Source of the DNA: Sclerurus mexicanus
Taxonomy: Eukaryota > Chordata > Aves > Passeriformes > Furnariidae
Assembly: GCA_013396755.1 (NCBI GenBank)
Contig: VWZF01005810.1
Span: forward strand, 124,001-188,000
Direction: 5' to 3'
DNA length: 64,000 nt
Shown: positions 22,831 through 34,870 of the stretch, in pieces
How the letters are laid out: the number at the start of each line of letters is the position of its first letter
How positions within the stretch are numbered: the first letter of the stretch is position 1
Notes under the pieces: generated by a model
Seen by the model: only the letters and a program-made list of their open reading frames with translations
Database searches by the model: none
Told to the model about the DNA's origin: nothing
Translations under genes and position numbers: made by a program

Positions 22831-25800
22831 GAATCCTAAAAATAAGGATATATTTTATTTCACTGAGTGGTAACAGTTGCTGTGGGACTTTTTCAAAAGC
22901 AAGTAGCTGTCTATTATTTGTTGTCCAAATTTCCCTTCACCATTTTTAGTGTTGCAGAGTGTAGATAGATGGTGGCTACACTGCTAGTCCAGTAAGAACA
23001 GCGGAACTGAGGAGAAGAGGGAGTTTTTTAAAGGCTATCAAAGTATGCTGGTCTTGGAGAGAACATCTATGAGATTGAAGGTCTAGTTACATTTGTAAAC
23101 AAAATCCTTGCTTTATTTCAGAAAACGCATCTTTTTAAATTTGAAAAGGAAAAACTTGAGGAGGATATGAGAATGAATGGTGGTGCTGTTTTATATAACA
23201 CTTGTTATTAACAGAACTAATCCAGGAGAGATATAATGTTAGGAAAATATTTAGGGAAAACCTGTGGTTGTGTGTAGTCAACAAAATAAAAAAGCAAGAT
23301 CAGTCAGAAGACCCTTCCTTAAAAAGGAATTGGCCTGAGCATTCAGCTATACTGTGATAGAATACACTCAGACTTTTAGGTCACTGGATACTTTTCATGC
23401 TGAACTACTGTAAATACAAACCAATTTGACCATAACTGGATCAAGATGGCTTTTCACTTCTTGCAGAAATCCCCACATGTGGGAGGATAGAAGAAGTCCC
23501 CGTAGTATCTGACTTCTGCTTTCTGTTGTTCAGAGAACCTGCCAAACATATAATAATTAGAGTTCTGTGCTTGAGGTCATAGTGGTTCAGTGAATTCATA
23601 CCTGAGCTGATGTTTTCAGTTACAGACTGTTCTGAATTTTCTTCAGCCATAGATGGGGCAAAGTGGCTCAGTAGTTCAACACACTTGTAACCTGCCTTCC
23701 TCTGTTTTTTTTTATCGAGGTTTTTTCATGTTTTGACAAATACTAAAAATAGTACATAGATTGTCTCAAATCTTGAATGTACCAATGGATTTTAAAAAAA
23801 AAAGTCTAAGCAGTTTTATGGGAAGCATGATTAAACTTTTATAACTTCTTGCACTTTCTCTTGTTTGTATGTCCACAAACTAAGTCCCTTCTTATTTAAA
23901 CATTTCCCAATACAACTTACCATGCCAAATGCTCTTCTATTAAGAAATACATGTATCAGTTAGCTGCCTGTAATATATCAAGAAAACAAGAGGAAAGTGG
24001 GTCGAAAACATCCTTCATGCTTTGCACTGGATTTGTGCGCTGACTTCAGTAATGTTGGTAGGATCTCTAAACAGACAACATCAATGAACCTTTGTGAATT
24101 TAAATTTAGCCAAGCATGTTGTATAATACCCTGTATCCCTCTTCAAACAATTCAGAAATGAGGTAGTTTTGAGCATGTGCTGGCAGTTGCGTGCGTTGCT
24201 AATCCATCTTGTGTGTACAACTGTATTGGCAAAGGAGATCTTGGGCTTCAATGAGGAGGTCTTGCCTTATTAAAAACACTCAACAAAAATGTCTCCATAC
24301 AGTGGGCTGCTTCACCTACATTTGCTTTTCAATTAGCCCTATGTTAAATCCTCAAAAACCTTTGAAGATTGTTCTTCACTCCTGTAATCTCTCTTCAATG
24401 AAAATGAGTAGCCACAAAGAGAACTAGAATAGAATTCATTCTCTTCTGTGTAAAAGCTTTAGGAGCTGATTAAAGCTTGACTTTAACACAGGTATGTGAT
24501 AATATTGCTGTTATAGGGCACCTTTTGACCACGTAGCAAACCAGCTGAAATAAACCTGGCCTTTCCGATTTCTGTTATTGAATCTATTTCTTATCACACA
24601 AGGCCTTCTTAATTAATAGGGAAAATCCTTCAGCAGAAAGATGAACAAAACTGAATAGAACTGAGTACATTACTGTTGTGAAAGGGCAAACTTCCCTGTA
24701 CTTTTGCAGTCATTAGCAATTGCCATCTGGAGACAGGTAAGACTGTTGAAATGGGAACATTGCTTATAACATAAGTGAAATTGAGGGAGTGGGATAATGC
24801 TTTCAGGAGTAGAGAAAAGAATTTTACCTTAACAAAAACAATCAAGGATTGTCTTTCCTAGGTTGCAATGTCTAGCAAGTAATTTTACACACTTATTTTT
24901 GATTGGGTTCACTTGAAGAGTAACTTATTTACTTGAAAAGTGTTTGTATGAAAACATATATTGGAACCTTCTTAACTGCTCTAATTTTCAACACAGTGGC
25001 AGTCTTGAAGGTCTTCTTTAAGGGCTGGAATGATCAGAAAATAATCTATATTTTGGAGTTTAGAGAACATCTTCCTGAGTTCAATTCCAGAATAATCACA
25101 GCACTGTTATGCTTTGAATATAATATCTGTTTGCATGGGATTTAAGAGGTGTTTCAGGGCCTGACATCCATTGCAATTTTTCAGGTTGTGGAAAGGTTGG
25201 TTTGAGTAACTCTTTTAGAAGCTCAGTTAATGCAAGGGCATGGTAATTTTTGCCCTCACAGGACTGATGACATGATTAGCCTGTTAAGAAGGCTGTGACA
25301 TAACTAGGCAGGTATTTCTTTGCCATGGACCCTCCAGGAGTTAGAATATTCATCATTTAGAGTAAATACTCATCACTGTTGGATTCAACAGGAAGTTCCA
25401 TCTCTTTTCAGTGTTATCCAAATATTCTGGTGATAGAATTTTTTCTAATTCTTCTGCATTGATTCAGTGACTGCCTGTGATTATTTTCCCATAAATTCCT
25501 TTTGAAATTCTTTCCCTGAGTGCATTTATTTCCATCAGTTATACCAAAGCACTATGCCTAATATTTAGAAGGAAGAGTATTCTGGCTGTAGAAGTTGAAT
25601 GCTCAAACTTGACAAGGTTACCCTGGAAAAAATTGGACATGGCATGGCTGCTAGCCTAATTACCCTGTTCTTGTTGATCTCAAACTCTGTTGTTAGTAAC
25701 AGACAGTGACTCCAGCAAATACAATGGACATTTTATTGAAGAAACAAGACGGGAAGTGAAGGGGAAGGACATACACCTCTTTGTGGTAGTTGTTCTAGTG

Positions 25801-27007
25801 ATGGCAGTATTTAAATGATGGCAGTCTTATTTTAATAATTTTCTCTAGGAGTACATTTACATTAGGGTTTTACTTCAGGTGAAAAGTGTACTTGTTCTCA
25901 CTTGCCCTGCCTTGGTAGTTGTAAGGAAGTCCTGGAAGTGTAAAGCCCAATACATCCATGTGGGTGCAGAACTTGGGAGGCAGAGGTGAATTTATAAGGA
26001 CTAATACAAGCCACCTTACTGCATGGGTACAAACTGTCATACGTCATTCTCCCTGTGCTAGGCAAATGAACTCTTTGACAGACATCTTTGTCAGTACACT
26101 TGGTTAGCTTTACCCAAAATGGTCTTCAAAACCCTTGTTGCCAGCTGCAATGGATTGATGTTTGCTGTGCAGCAATCCCTTTTATACCTTATAAAGGAAA
26201 TGCAATATGAAGTCAGTTTCCAGTACTACTAACTTACCAGACACGTTTTGTTTTATTTCAAACACAACTTACCTTGGTTTTACTTTCTTTATATCTTTCT
26301 GCCCATCTTATTGGATGAGACATTAGCTTGTCTCTAAAATTTATTTCCAAGTGAACTCTGAAAAAAACCTCCACCAACAACAAATTATGGGAAAAACTTT
26401 GGATGCAAAGGTGAGTCATTGCAGCATTTTCCTTGAACATCATTCTATATTTTCTGTATAAGGTTGATACTGCAGGTAAACTACTAAACTTTTCTGTACG
26501 TTGCCATGATCTGAAATGAGGAACTCAAATAGCTGAAATGTAATAGGACTACCTATAATTAGAAGAATGGAAATGGGCCAACACTGGCAATACAGAACAG
26601 AAAAAAGTTTTTGGTTGGGAAGATCAGTAAATCCTTTCGAAATAGAAGTTTTAGATATTTGATGACCTCTTAGTGCTAACTGACAAATAGAATCTAGTGC
26701 TGGATAGAGCTCTTGGCCGCCTTTGCTGTTTGTAATGAGAGAGGATCAATTTCCTCATCCACAGGCACAGTGTGAGTTGTGAAACACATCGGTGTCATTG
26801 GAGAAGACCTGTCACCTTAGCATTTAACTGAGGTGGTGGGGTGTAGAGAATCTTAGCACTGGAAAGTGTCTATGACCTTTTCTGCAAAGCAGAGAAGTTT
26901 GTTTTCATTAAATAAGTGAATATTTCTAATTTGTTGGACTTTTCTGATAATAATGGTGAGAAGTGAGCAGAATTTCTGTCCAGCAAAGTCAAAGCATGAG
27001 AAATTCA

Positions 27008-27142
27008 AGAAATGTTCAAGGCCAGGTTCTGTGGGGCACAGGGCAACCTGATCTAGTGGGTATCATCCTGCCTATGGCAGAGGGGATGGAACTCAATGGT
27101 CTTTAAGGACCCTTGCAATAAAAGGTGTTCTGTGATTCTGTG
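27008..27142 (+). mobile_element. CR1 LINE, 3'-end fragment
   Basis: This is the last ~135 bases of a CR1 non-LTR retrotransposon. The order of landmarks fits the family: TTCAAGGCCAGGTT, then GGGCAACCTGATCTAGTGGG, a 'CCTATGGCAGAGGGGATGGAACT' type block, 'TCTTTAAGGACCC', and a terminus of two degenerate octamers (TTCTGTG, ATTCTGTG). CR1 copies are typically cut at the 5' end by incomplete reverse transcription, which explains why no reverse transcriptase sequence remains. The block that normally reads CCTTCCAACCCAAACC is altered (CCTTGCAATAAAAGG), so the copy is old. It is dead and has no coding capacity. The family call rests on remembered consensus features. Confidence 0.88.
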
Positions 27143-29094
27143 AAATTAGGTGCTTCCTACTGGAGTGGTCTTCATCAAGCATGGGTCAGCATAAGATCAA
27201 GCTATCAGGCCTTTAACACAGGAACTTTTTGTAGGGCCTCACCATGTGTTTCAAAAGGTTTAAGTATGCATTCATATGGTCACATATACTATTCTGTATG
27301 TATAACATTTCTCCTGGGGTCTAGGAAATGAGCCCATAGTCACATATAGCACAAACAGGACAGATTTTTAAGAGCAAAAGTTCATGAAATTGCAGTATCG
27401 CTTTAAAGTTGGCATTGCCTTAGGCAGAAATGTGTCACTTTGCTTTAGCTGATGCCTTTGTGGTCCATCATCTTAAAGAAATCACTTCTGGGCCTTGAAA
27501 ATAGTCTGTCTGCAGCAGTTATTTATCCACAAAAGTGTTAGGATAGCTGCAAAATAGTGATGATATTCTTTTAGGTAGTGCTTATCTGTGATAGGAAATG
27601 AGATGCCAGTCAAATGACGTCATTCAAGTCTTTATAGCAATTCTTTCTTGCCTACATCAATGAGCAGTGAACAGACTACACTGCTATTTAAGACACCAGT
27701 ATTAGAAATCATGACTGAGTCTCTACTGAGATCAAGGAGTCGTGACAGCCACTCCTCTATTTTGGGCATGTGTGGGCTAAGTTTGTTTAGGAGATTTTCT
27801 TTCCAGCCAGCTCAGAAAGTTCTTTGGAAAAGGGAAATACAATAATAGGCTCTAAAATTATCATAAGGATTAGAAAGCAAACAAATCAGACTCTCACAAA
27901 AATACCAAATTTGAAGACTTCAGAAATAATATTCTAGGCTTACTGAAGTCAGCAATAATTTTGTGTTTTCAGAATTGACAAACTAGTATGTCATTCAGAC
28001 TTGGTTTGAAAACTCATTTTGGATCTAATTTTTTCCCCTAAATGTAGCCATATTTAGCTGCAATTCTAAATCACTGTATTCTCTGGGTTTGTCAGAGAAA
28101 TGCTAAGTGTCACATTTAGTTCCTAATGAAACTCTTGTATGTGTTTGTGTGTAGCCTGCAGTTTTACATTCCGTCCAGAGACGGAGGCTGTTTGCTTTGA
28201 CAAGGTCAGGTTGGAAAGGAGGCCACATTCCCTGAATAAGAAAGCCAGGAGGCCAGAGCATACCATTTCATTAGACAGCCCAGGACTCTCTTACAGAAAA
28301 GGAGAGAGAATGAATGCTATGGAATTTAAAATAACTATTTCAGCTTTTCTGTAGCCTGGACAATGTTACTCCTGGGCAATATTCTGTTAATGACCACTAT
28401 TGGGCCAGATGTTCAGCACATGTAAATGAGTGTATTTCCATTCACTTAAGTGGAACTAGGCCAGCTTATGCCATCTGAGGATCTGTCCCCTCAGCTTTCT
28501 TTCTAAACCAGTAGTGATTTCAGATAAGGAGATGCAGTGTTATCTGTCATATTTCCAGTTTTAAGCAGAGGGGAAGAAGAAAATTAATGTTCATATTTGC
28601 TTCATCAGTGTGAGAACAGATTGAAATGTGACAAAGAATCAAAGTAATTCAAATAATCTAAGAATGTGATATATAACAGACTTGCTTTGTTTTACAGTGG
28701 GTGTTTTCTCTGTCAAAACAAAACTTTGTAATTTCTAGATGACTGGCTAGTTCTCAAAGCTTCTGATATCACTTGGGCCAATGGAGTGGAATAAATTGAA
28801 CATATTAACCTGAAAAGGATACCAAATTATTGTAACTGTTGCTGAGGTTATTTTTTATTTAGTATTAAATTAAGACAGATTCATGCAGGGGCTCTAAGAA
28901 ATGGGACAAGCTTTGTGAACTGGGTGCATTCCTTCTGCCTTTCTATTCTGCTCCCATTCAGCACTTATAATGGTAATGAAGTCTAATTACAAATGCATGT
29001 GACTGCCTGTTGTAATCTGTCAGTGTGTTTCTGAAAAACCTTGTGCCAGTTCAGTATTGGTCATTAGATAATAAGGATTGATAAAACGTAAGGG

Positions 29095-29300
29095 GCAAAA
29101 TGTTAAAAATGCTACTATCGATTAGAACGCACCTTAATAATGAAACCATGGGCCTGGGGACGAAAGCCATGGATCATTTTGACAATACGGCCTTAGATTG
29201 TGGATGAGACAGAGTGGGGACAATTAATCCCTCAGAGCCACAAATCACAAATAAAGTAGTTGCAGCTCATTACAACCTGACCTTGCTAAACGGCCTTGAA
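29095..29300. promoter_or_regulatory. Candidate conserved non-coding element
   Basis: Complex, non-repetitive sequence with five scattered CpG (ATCGATT, AACGCAC, GACGAAA, TACGGCC, AACGGCC), TAATAATGAA, CAATTAATCC (29221) and two CCATGG sites. Surviving CpG in an otherwise depleted window can signal constraint. It ends shortly before the poly-T at 29356. Confidence 0.22.
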
Positions 29301-29355
29301 AACATAAGTGACCTTCTAGTATTTGAAAAGATTGCAAGCTCTATTAAGAAATATC

Positions 29356-29372
29356 TTTTTTTTTTTTTTTTT
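29356..29372. repeat. Poly-T run (17)
   Basis: This uninterrupted run of 17 T is the longest homopolymer I noticed. Read on the minus strand it is a poly-A, which could mark the 3' end of a retroposed copy on that strand. However, the sequence to its left (29095-29350) shows no recognisable SINE, LINE or processed gene. Confidence 0.95.
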
Positions 29373-32300
29373 AATGCTTGGGACCCACATGACTTAATTT
29401 TAACAGAACTATCTTGATGAAAGAAGCTTTTAACTTCACCATCTTTCATGAACCAAATTGCTAGCATCTCATGGTGGTACTGCAGGGGAGTGTTCAGGAA
29501 AGATCTTAAAAGTCAAAAGACTTGCTCTGTGCAATTAATCAGTGGAAGATTGTGCTACAACAGCTTTGACGAGACAATATTTTCAATGAATTATCTACTA
29601 ATTTCAGTTAGGTCTTTTTAAATATTATGGTATTATTGGAGCACTGCATAGTTACAGGAAAATATATTCCTTTGTGCATTACAGCAAAACCCAATCCCAA
29701 AATTTGGAAATATGTTCAGCAAAGTATTTCATGAACATTAGCTGGGAATAAGGAGAGGGCATGTATTTTGCATTTCTGTCCATTGGCATGCACTGCAAAT
29801 GTTCTTCAGCCAAGTGATTTGAGTGCCTTGTCATGGGCTAGTGTGTATGGAAATCACAAAGTATTGTTGCATGACTAAGCGAAGATCCCATGATAGACTG
29901 CTAGATTCACATCCCCAAATACTCGGTTTGGAACTGAACCGTACACAAAGAACCGAGTTTCTGATGCAATAGTCTACCTTAATTTGATCCTTAATGCTGA
30001 GTCAGGCTCACCTTCTTCCTGTGGTAGAAGGAGATAATCTTTCAGCTCATTCCTGAGAAGAAGTAGTGACCACAATCCCTGAGGTTGTCTTAACTATGCA
30101 ATGAGTTTGGAGCATTAATTGATATCATTGTGCTTTGAATTAGGTCCATGTGTGACTCTGCTTATTACTCCTTCCTTTTAACGTATCTGAATGAGATATT
30201 TCTAAGTATCCTCATCACATGAATTCCAGCCTCTCCCCAAGTACTGCACCCCCTACACCAGATAAATGTAATTTTCCTTAAGACTCACTTTTCCTCTGTA
30301 AATACTAGAGAGAGAGCCTTCCATGAGGATCAGTGGTCTTTGCCTATTCTAGACAAGAGGTAGAGTCTGCTATGGCATTGAGAGCTACGTATTAATAGTG
30401 CTCTACGCACACACTTCATGGTTGAGGTAAGAGAGTTTTGACTGTCATGACATCGATGATGGCTATGGGGAATGGAAGCAACGGCTCCAAGTTTCCCAGT
30501 TCTTTGATGGTCAGGCAAAAGCATCAAGCTTCTTATGGCAGTGTGGAACCACTACAAGAGATCAAAGATTACTGAAGCATGCTGAGTGTGAGAAATGGCT
30601 CTGGGTAGATAATATTTTCAGCAAAAGTGGAGTTTTCAAAATAGCCCTAGAATGCAGCCCCATGTAGATGACATTGCAAAACAATCTTTCAAATGTATCT
30701 TAAGCATGAATGAGCACCATGCATGATGTAAATGATTGCAGTGCACTGGCCACGTAGGGAGCAAGGTGAAGGAATCTCCATGCTGCTGCTGGAGTAACTG
30801 CAAGGGCCACCACAGATTTAGGTATAGCTTTCACATTGTTTCACCTCGCCATCACCAGGACTGAGGTTTAGCCATTGTAGAGCTCTCTCCTTGACGATGG
30901 GCTTGCGTGACAGTGCTTTTGGCATTGGGAGTGACAGAAAGAAAGCTCTGTGGTATAATACGTTGATACTGGCTCTCCTTTTATTAGCTTGAAAGACAGA
31001 TGAACAAAATTAATTCCTCAGAAGCTCCATTCAATTATTTCACAGTGTTAACCAGTGAAAAACTCAGCTTATCCCCTAAATGTAGTAGAGTTCCTAGTTC
31101 TGGTCAGAAAGCATTGTGGCGTTTTCAACACCTCAATGGCTGAACAGTGACTCCACAGCTCGAGTTTACACTTCATGTCATGACCTTCCAGTCAGTAATC
31201 CCAAGTGCTTTCCAGAGACTTCTTCTCAAGAGCTTCAGTTGTAGAAAAGGTCTCACAACAGTGATAGTCCTGGCCATGCGCTTATAGGAACGCAGTGGGG
31301 CACAACATAACTTAATTACTGGACATAGAATTGGGAAACTGGAATAAAATGATTTCCTTGTAAGAGGAAAATCATTCAACCATTTATTAAGTGTATCATG
31401 ACAGAGAGTAATCCAGTATAGAAATGCATGACCAGGACAACCAGGGCTATTATTCTGACACTTCAAATTTTTTTGAGTGGCAATTTAAACAGCATTTCCA
31501 ATAGCATCAAAGGTGCTTTAAGAATCAAACCAAAAGTATCCTTTACCTTTCTTACTTAGTAGCTCCACTTAGTGGCTGACGGGATAACACATTTCCCTCA
31601 GTGGCTGTGTTACCTGGTCACTTTCTCCTTGCTTCCATCCACCCTGCTGTCTCCTGCAGGTACACAGGCTGTGGAATGCTGCGGTGGTGTCAAAGACAGA
31701 CAAGCGCACTAATTGCAGAGTGGGAAAAAAATCCCCATTGATTCTCAGCTGAAGTTATCCTTGTAGCACACCTTATGTCTGTGAATGTTTCTCTATCAAG
31801 TTCTCGCGTAGTTGTAGTTTTCTTTGGAAATTCGTGAGTCATATGGAGCACTGAATCATAGCAGCTCAGCGTGCAGCCTTCCACCTTCATGGACAACAAT
31901 CTTTCTGCTCGGATTCAGTCTAGCCTCCTCTGCAGGCTTTCTACTGTTTGAATCCTTATTGTGCTTCATTTGATCTCTGGCTTCCGGGGATAAATTTGTC
32001 TCCCCGTATACTGCATTAACTGGGGAATGTGATTTTTAGGAGATATTAGGCATGCTTGAAGAATACTTTGGGGGACAAATTCTTCAGAGCAGCAGAGAAA
32101 TCTGGCTTCATTAAGGTGAGATGCCAATTTGTTCATCTTCATATAAAAGCCTGAATTACTACTTCAAAGCTAAAAGTGGAAATAATTGAACCAGTAGAGG
32201 AATTTTGGTGTTTCCATCATGTGGAAGGAGCAGAGAAGTGATTGTCAGGTGCATACATGAACATCAATAAATACTGGCCTTTCAAGGGTGCAATGTCTGA

Positions 32301-34439
32301 TTTCTCTAACCAGGCAAACTCCTAATAGCTTTCCTTAAAAAAAGTGTGTTTTCTGGAGAATGGAGTAAGTGTTGTAGGTGTACATTTGGCATTTGTGTGT
32401 ATATTCTTTCAGTGCTCTAAGCATAGCTGCATAGATCTTACTAATACAGGGCGTGTTCAGAATATATTACATATGGCTACGTAATATATACAACATTTGG
32501 GCATTATGTAAGGCCTTTAAGTTACTGTAATGAATATAATTCTCTCCTTCGTATTTAAGCACTTGTCTGTTTTGTAGTGTGCTGGAGCAGTGAAGTAAGA
32601 ATTAGTGACTCCCAGGTCCAGTATTGTAGCCATGCTAGTTGCTGTTTGGATTATAGTGTCTCAGAGGAGCAGAGAGCTCACTGATGGTGACTTCCCTGTC
32701 TAGCTATGGGACCTTGCCTGAGTAGGAGAGAAGTAGAAAGAATTGATATACTGGGAAAAGGCACATACAATTCTTTTAGGTAGACTGTGGGGCAAAGGGG
32801 TGCCTGTTTCTGGGGCATGCTTATGACATATAGAAAATTTCCAGTACTTAAGTGCAGCTCTTTTGTCTTTCTTGTTTGGTGAAGACCACATCAGGGAGCT
32901 TAGCTGCTTTTCTAAATGCACAGCATCTGTTTTCACATAGACGCTCCACTGCTTCATTTGGTTTAGCTCCTTATATGAATCCACATTGTTCATGCTACTG
33001 TCCTATCACTAGAGCATACTCCAGCAGATGTGCAAATGGAGTCCTGGTTTAGCACAGCTCTTTCACCGTGACAGTGGCCTGAATACTCTTGTGAATTAGA
33101 ATCTTGTTTTCTGCAGGTTTTCCTCTTTCCTTCACTCAGCACCACCCCAAAATCTGCAGCTACTCTGGCCACCCCTCTGAGAATCTGGTGTCCCACGTCT
33201 TCTCCAGGCGCAGGAAGCTGCTGCCATTGTGGCCTTGCTCACAGACTGAATAGCTTATACTTGCTGTGTACATTTGTCTGCCACTACAGTGGCTGTAATT
33301 TTTGTGATCAGAAGTGAGGCAACGTGGGATCTCTCTAGTGGGTCTTTTGAGCATTTTAATTCCTAAATACCACTAATCATCTGGCTGCAGAATAAGCACT
33401 TGCATGTTCTGGGTGTTTGTATCTCCAGAAGTAACCTGTTTTCTTGGTTCCCTTCATTTTTAGTAAGTGCAATTTATTCATATTTATGTTATGAGTTCCC
33501 AAGTATCCATATCCAGTGAACTTTACTTCTTAGAAGTCCAGTAATGTTTTTCACAGTGCAAACCAAAAGTGATGGTTTGACTTCCTTTAAGTTGGTATAC
33601 TGAGCATTGGCTTGCATATTGGATTGATGTGATGAACCACATGGATCTCAGGCCAGGTCTAAATCATGTCAAATATAAGTTCTTCCTTTTATAATTAAGT
33701 TTTTTTTTTTCTTATGTAAGTCTACAAATGCATATACAAGCTCTTCTTTTCCCCGTTATATGTACAATAAAAGAAGCTAATGGCATAACAGTTAAAGTTG
33801 TCATAAGTGACTTATTTTAAAACACTACTTAGAGTTACTTATTGCAGTACTATTTATGCTGAAATTTTCTGTTTTGGATGACTGCATCAGCCCACTTCTG
33901 TCTGCTTGAAACGGAAAAAAATTAGTGTTCTTTTCAGAAAAATAGAAGGCAAAGTAAATTTTATGTATTCTTGCGAGTGTTTGATAAGCTCTGTCACACT
34001 GTTCTTCAACTTCAATCTAAAAGTTTTGTGGAATCATTATCTTTTGCTGTTCCAGTGAAAGTCCATTAGGGAAAACACTGAAAAATCTGTTTTTTTCACT
34101 TGATCAGTAGAGATTTGGTAATAGCTGAATTCCCTGAAATAACTGTCTGTACAGCACATGCCAAGCACGACGTTGCAGGTGTTGAGAAAAATCTTGTCCA
34201 GGATTACTTTTTATAAATTTTTAGGCTACTGTGACATTGAGTGCTGGAAGTTCAAGCATATGTCTACCCAGACTAGCGTAGCACACGCTCTTGGGGATGC
34301 TGAGGTGAGGAAGTCATCTCCCTGCTTGGAGCACAGTGCAGGCCAGCAAGACTGAAAGTGAGGAGGTGCTCTTGGTCTTCTGAGGTTCTCTTTTTACAGT
34401 TGCCCTGACCAAGGAGGAGGAAAACCTCCTTAGCTGCAG

Positions 34440-34870
34440 AGCTGAGGAGCTGTATGAGGACTTGGCTAGGACTGGGACTTTGAAAAGGAGCAAGAAGGAA
34501 CTCCTGTGGAAGTAGGGGTGGTAAATGCTGCCACTGACATAAGAGAGGACAGAAAAACTGGAGAAGTGTGGATATGGGTTGTGCTATGAGGCAGAAAGGA
34601 AAGAGGTAAGATTGGGAACCTGAGGGTAAGGTGTAGGAAACAGACCAGGACTAACAAATAGGAATAAGAAGAGGAATAAATACTACCAGGGTAAATATGA
34701 ACAAGCCATAAAGTACAGTACTAAATAGAAGTTAGAAGGGGAAACTTGGACTGGAGGAGTTTAGGGGTTGCATTTGCAAGAATATTGGCACAAGACAGTG
34801 ACTGGGAAGGGGGAAGAACGTGAGAGGGAAGTATTTGCAATGGAAAGTAGTAGATAGCCACCAAAGGTAG
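34440..34870. other. Purine-rich, strand-asymmetric block
   Basis: For about 430 bases the + strand is dominated by A and G (for example AGAGAGGACAGAAAAACTGG, GGCAGAAAGGAAAGAGG and GAAGGGGGAAGAACG), far beyond neighbouring DNA. The frames that are open here on the minus strand read as serine/proline/leucine-rich protein purely because of this skew. It is not a simple tandem repeat. Possible causes are an old purine-rich insertion or a transcription-linked skew. Confidence 0.6.

Larger units (their letters stand above)
20526..27007. other. Non-coding stretch, largely featureless
   Basis: Apart from the AT-rich direct repeat at 21.4 kb and the A9-G6 junction at 22.8 kb, I see only unique AT-rich DNA with short homopolymers (A9-A10 near 23796). 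Open frames are short and without family features. Confidence 0.6.
27143..34439. other. Non-coding stretch, unexplained complex part at 30.3-31.9 kb
   Basis: After the CR1 tail the DNA is unique. The 30.3-31.9 kb part has more balanced composition and more CpG than the flanks (CTACGTAT, TACGCAC, ATCGATG, CTCGCC, GACGATGG, TGCGTGAC). It also has several short minus-strand open frames (30330-30527, 31173-31466, 31690-31899) in different registers, as an old decayed insertion might. I cannot name a source. Confidence 0.5.
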
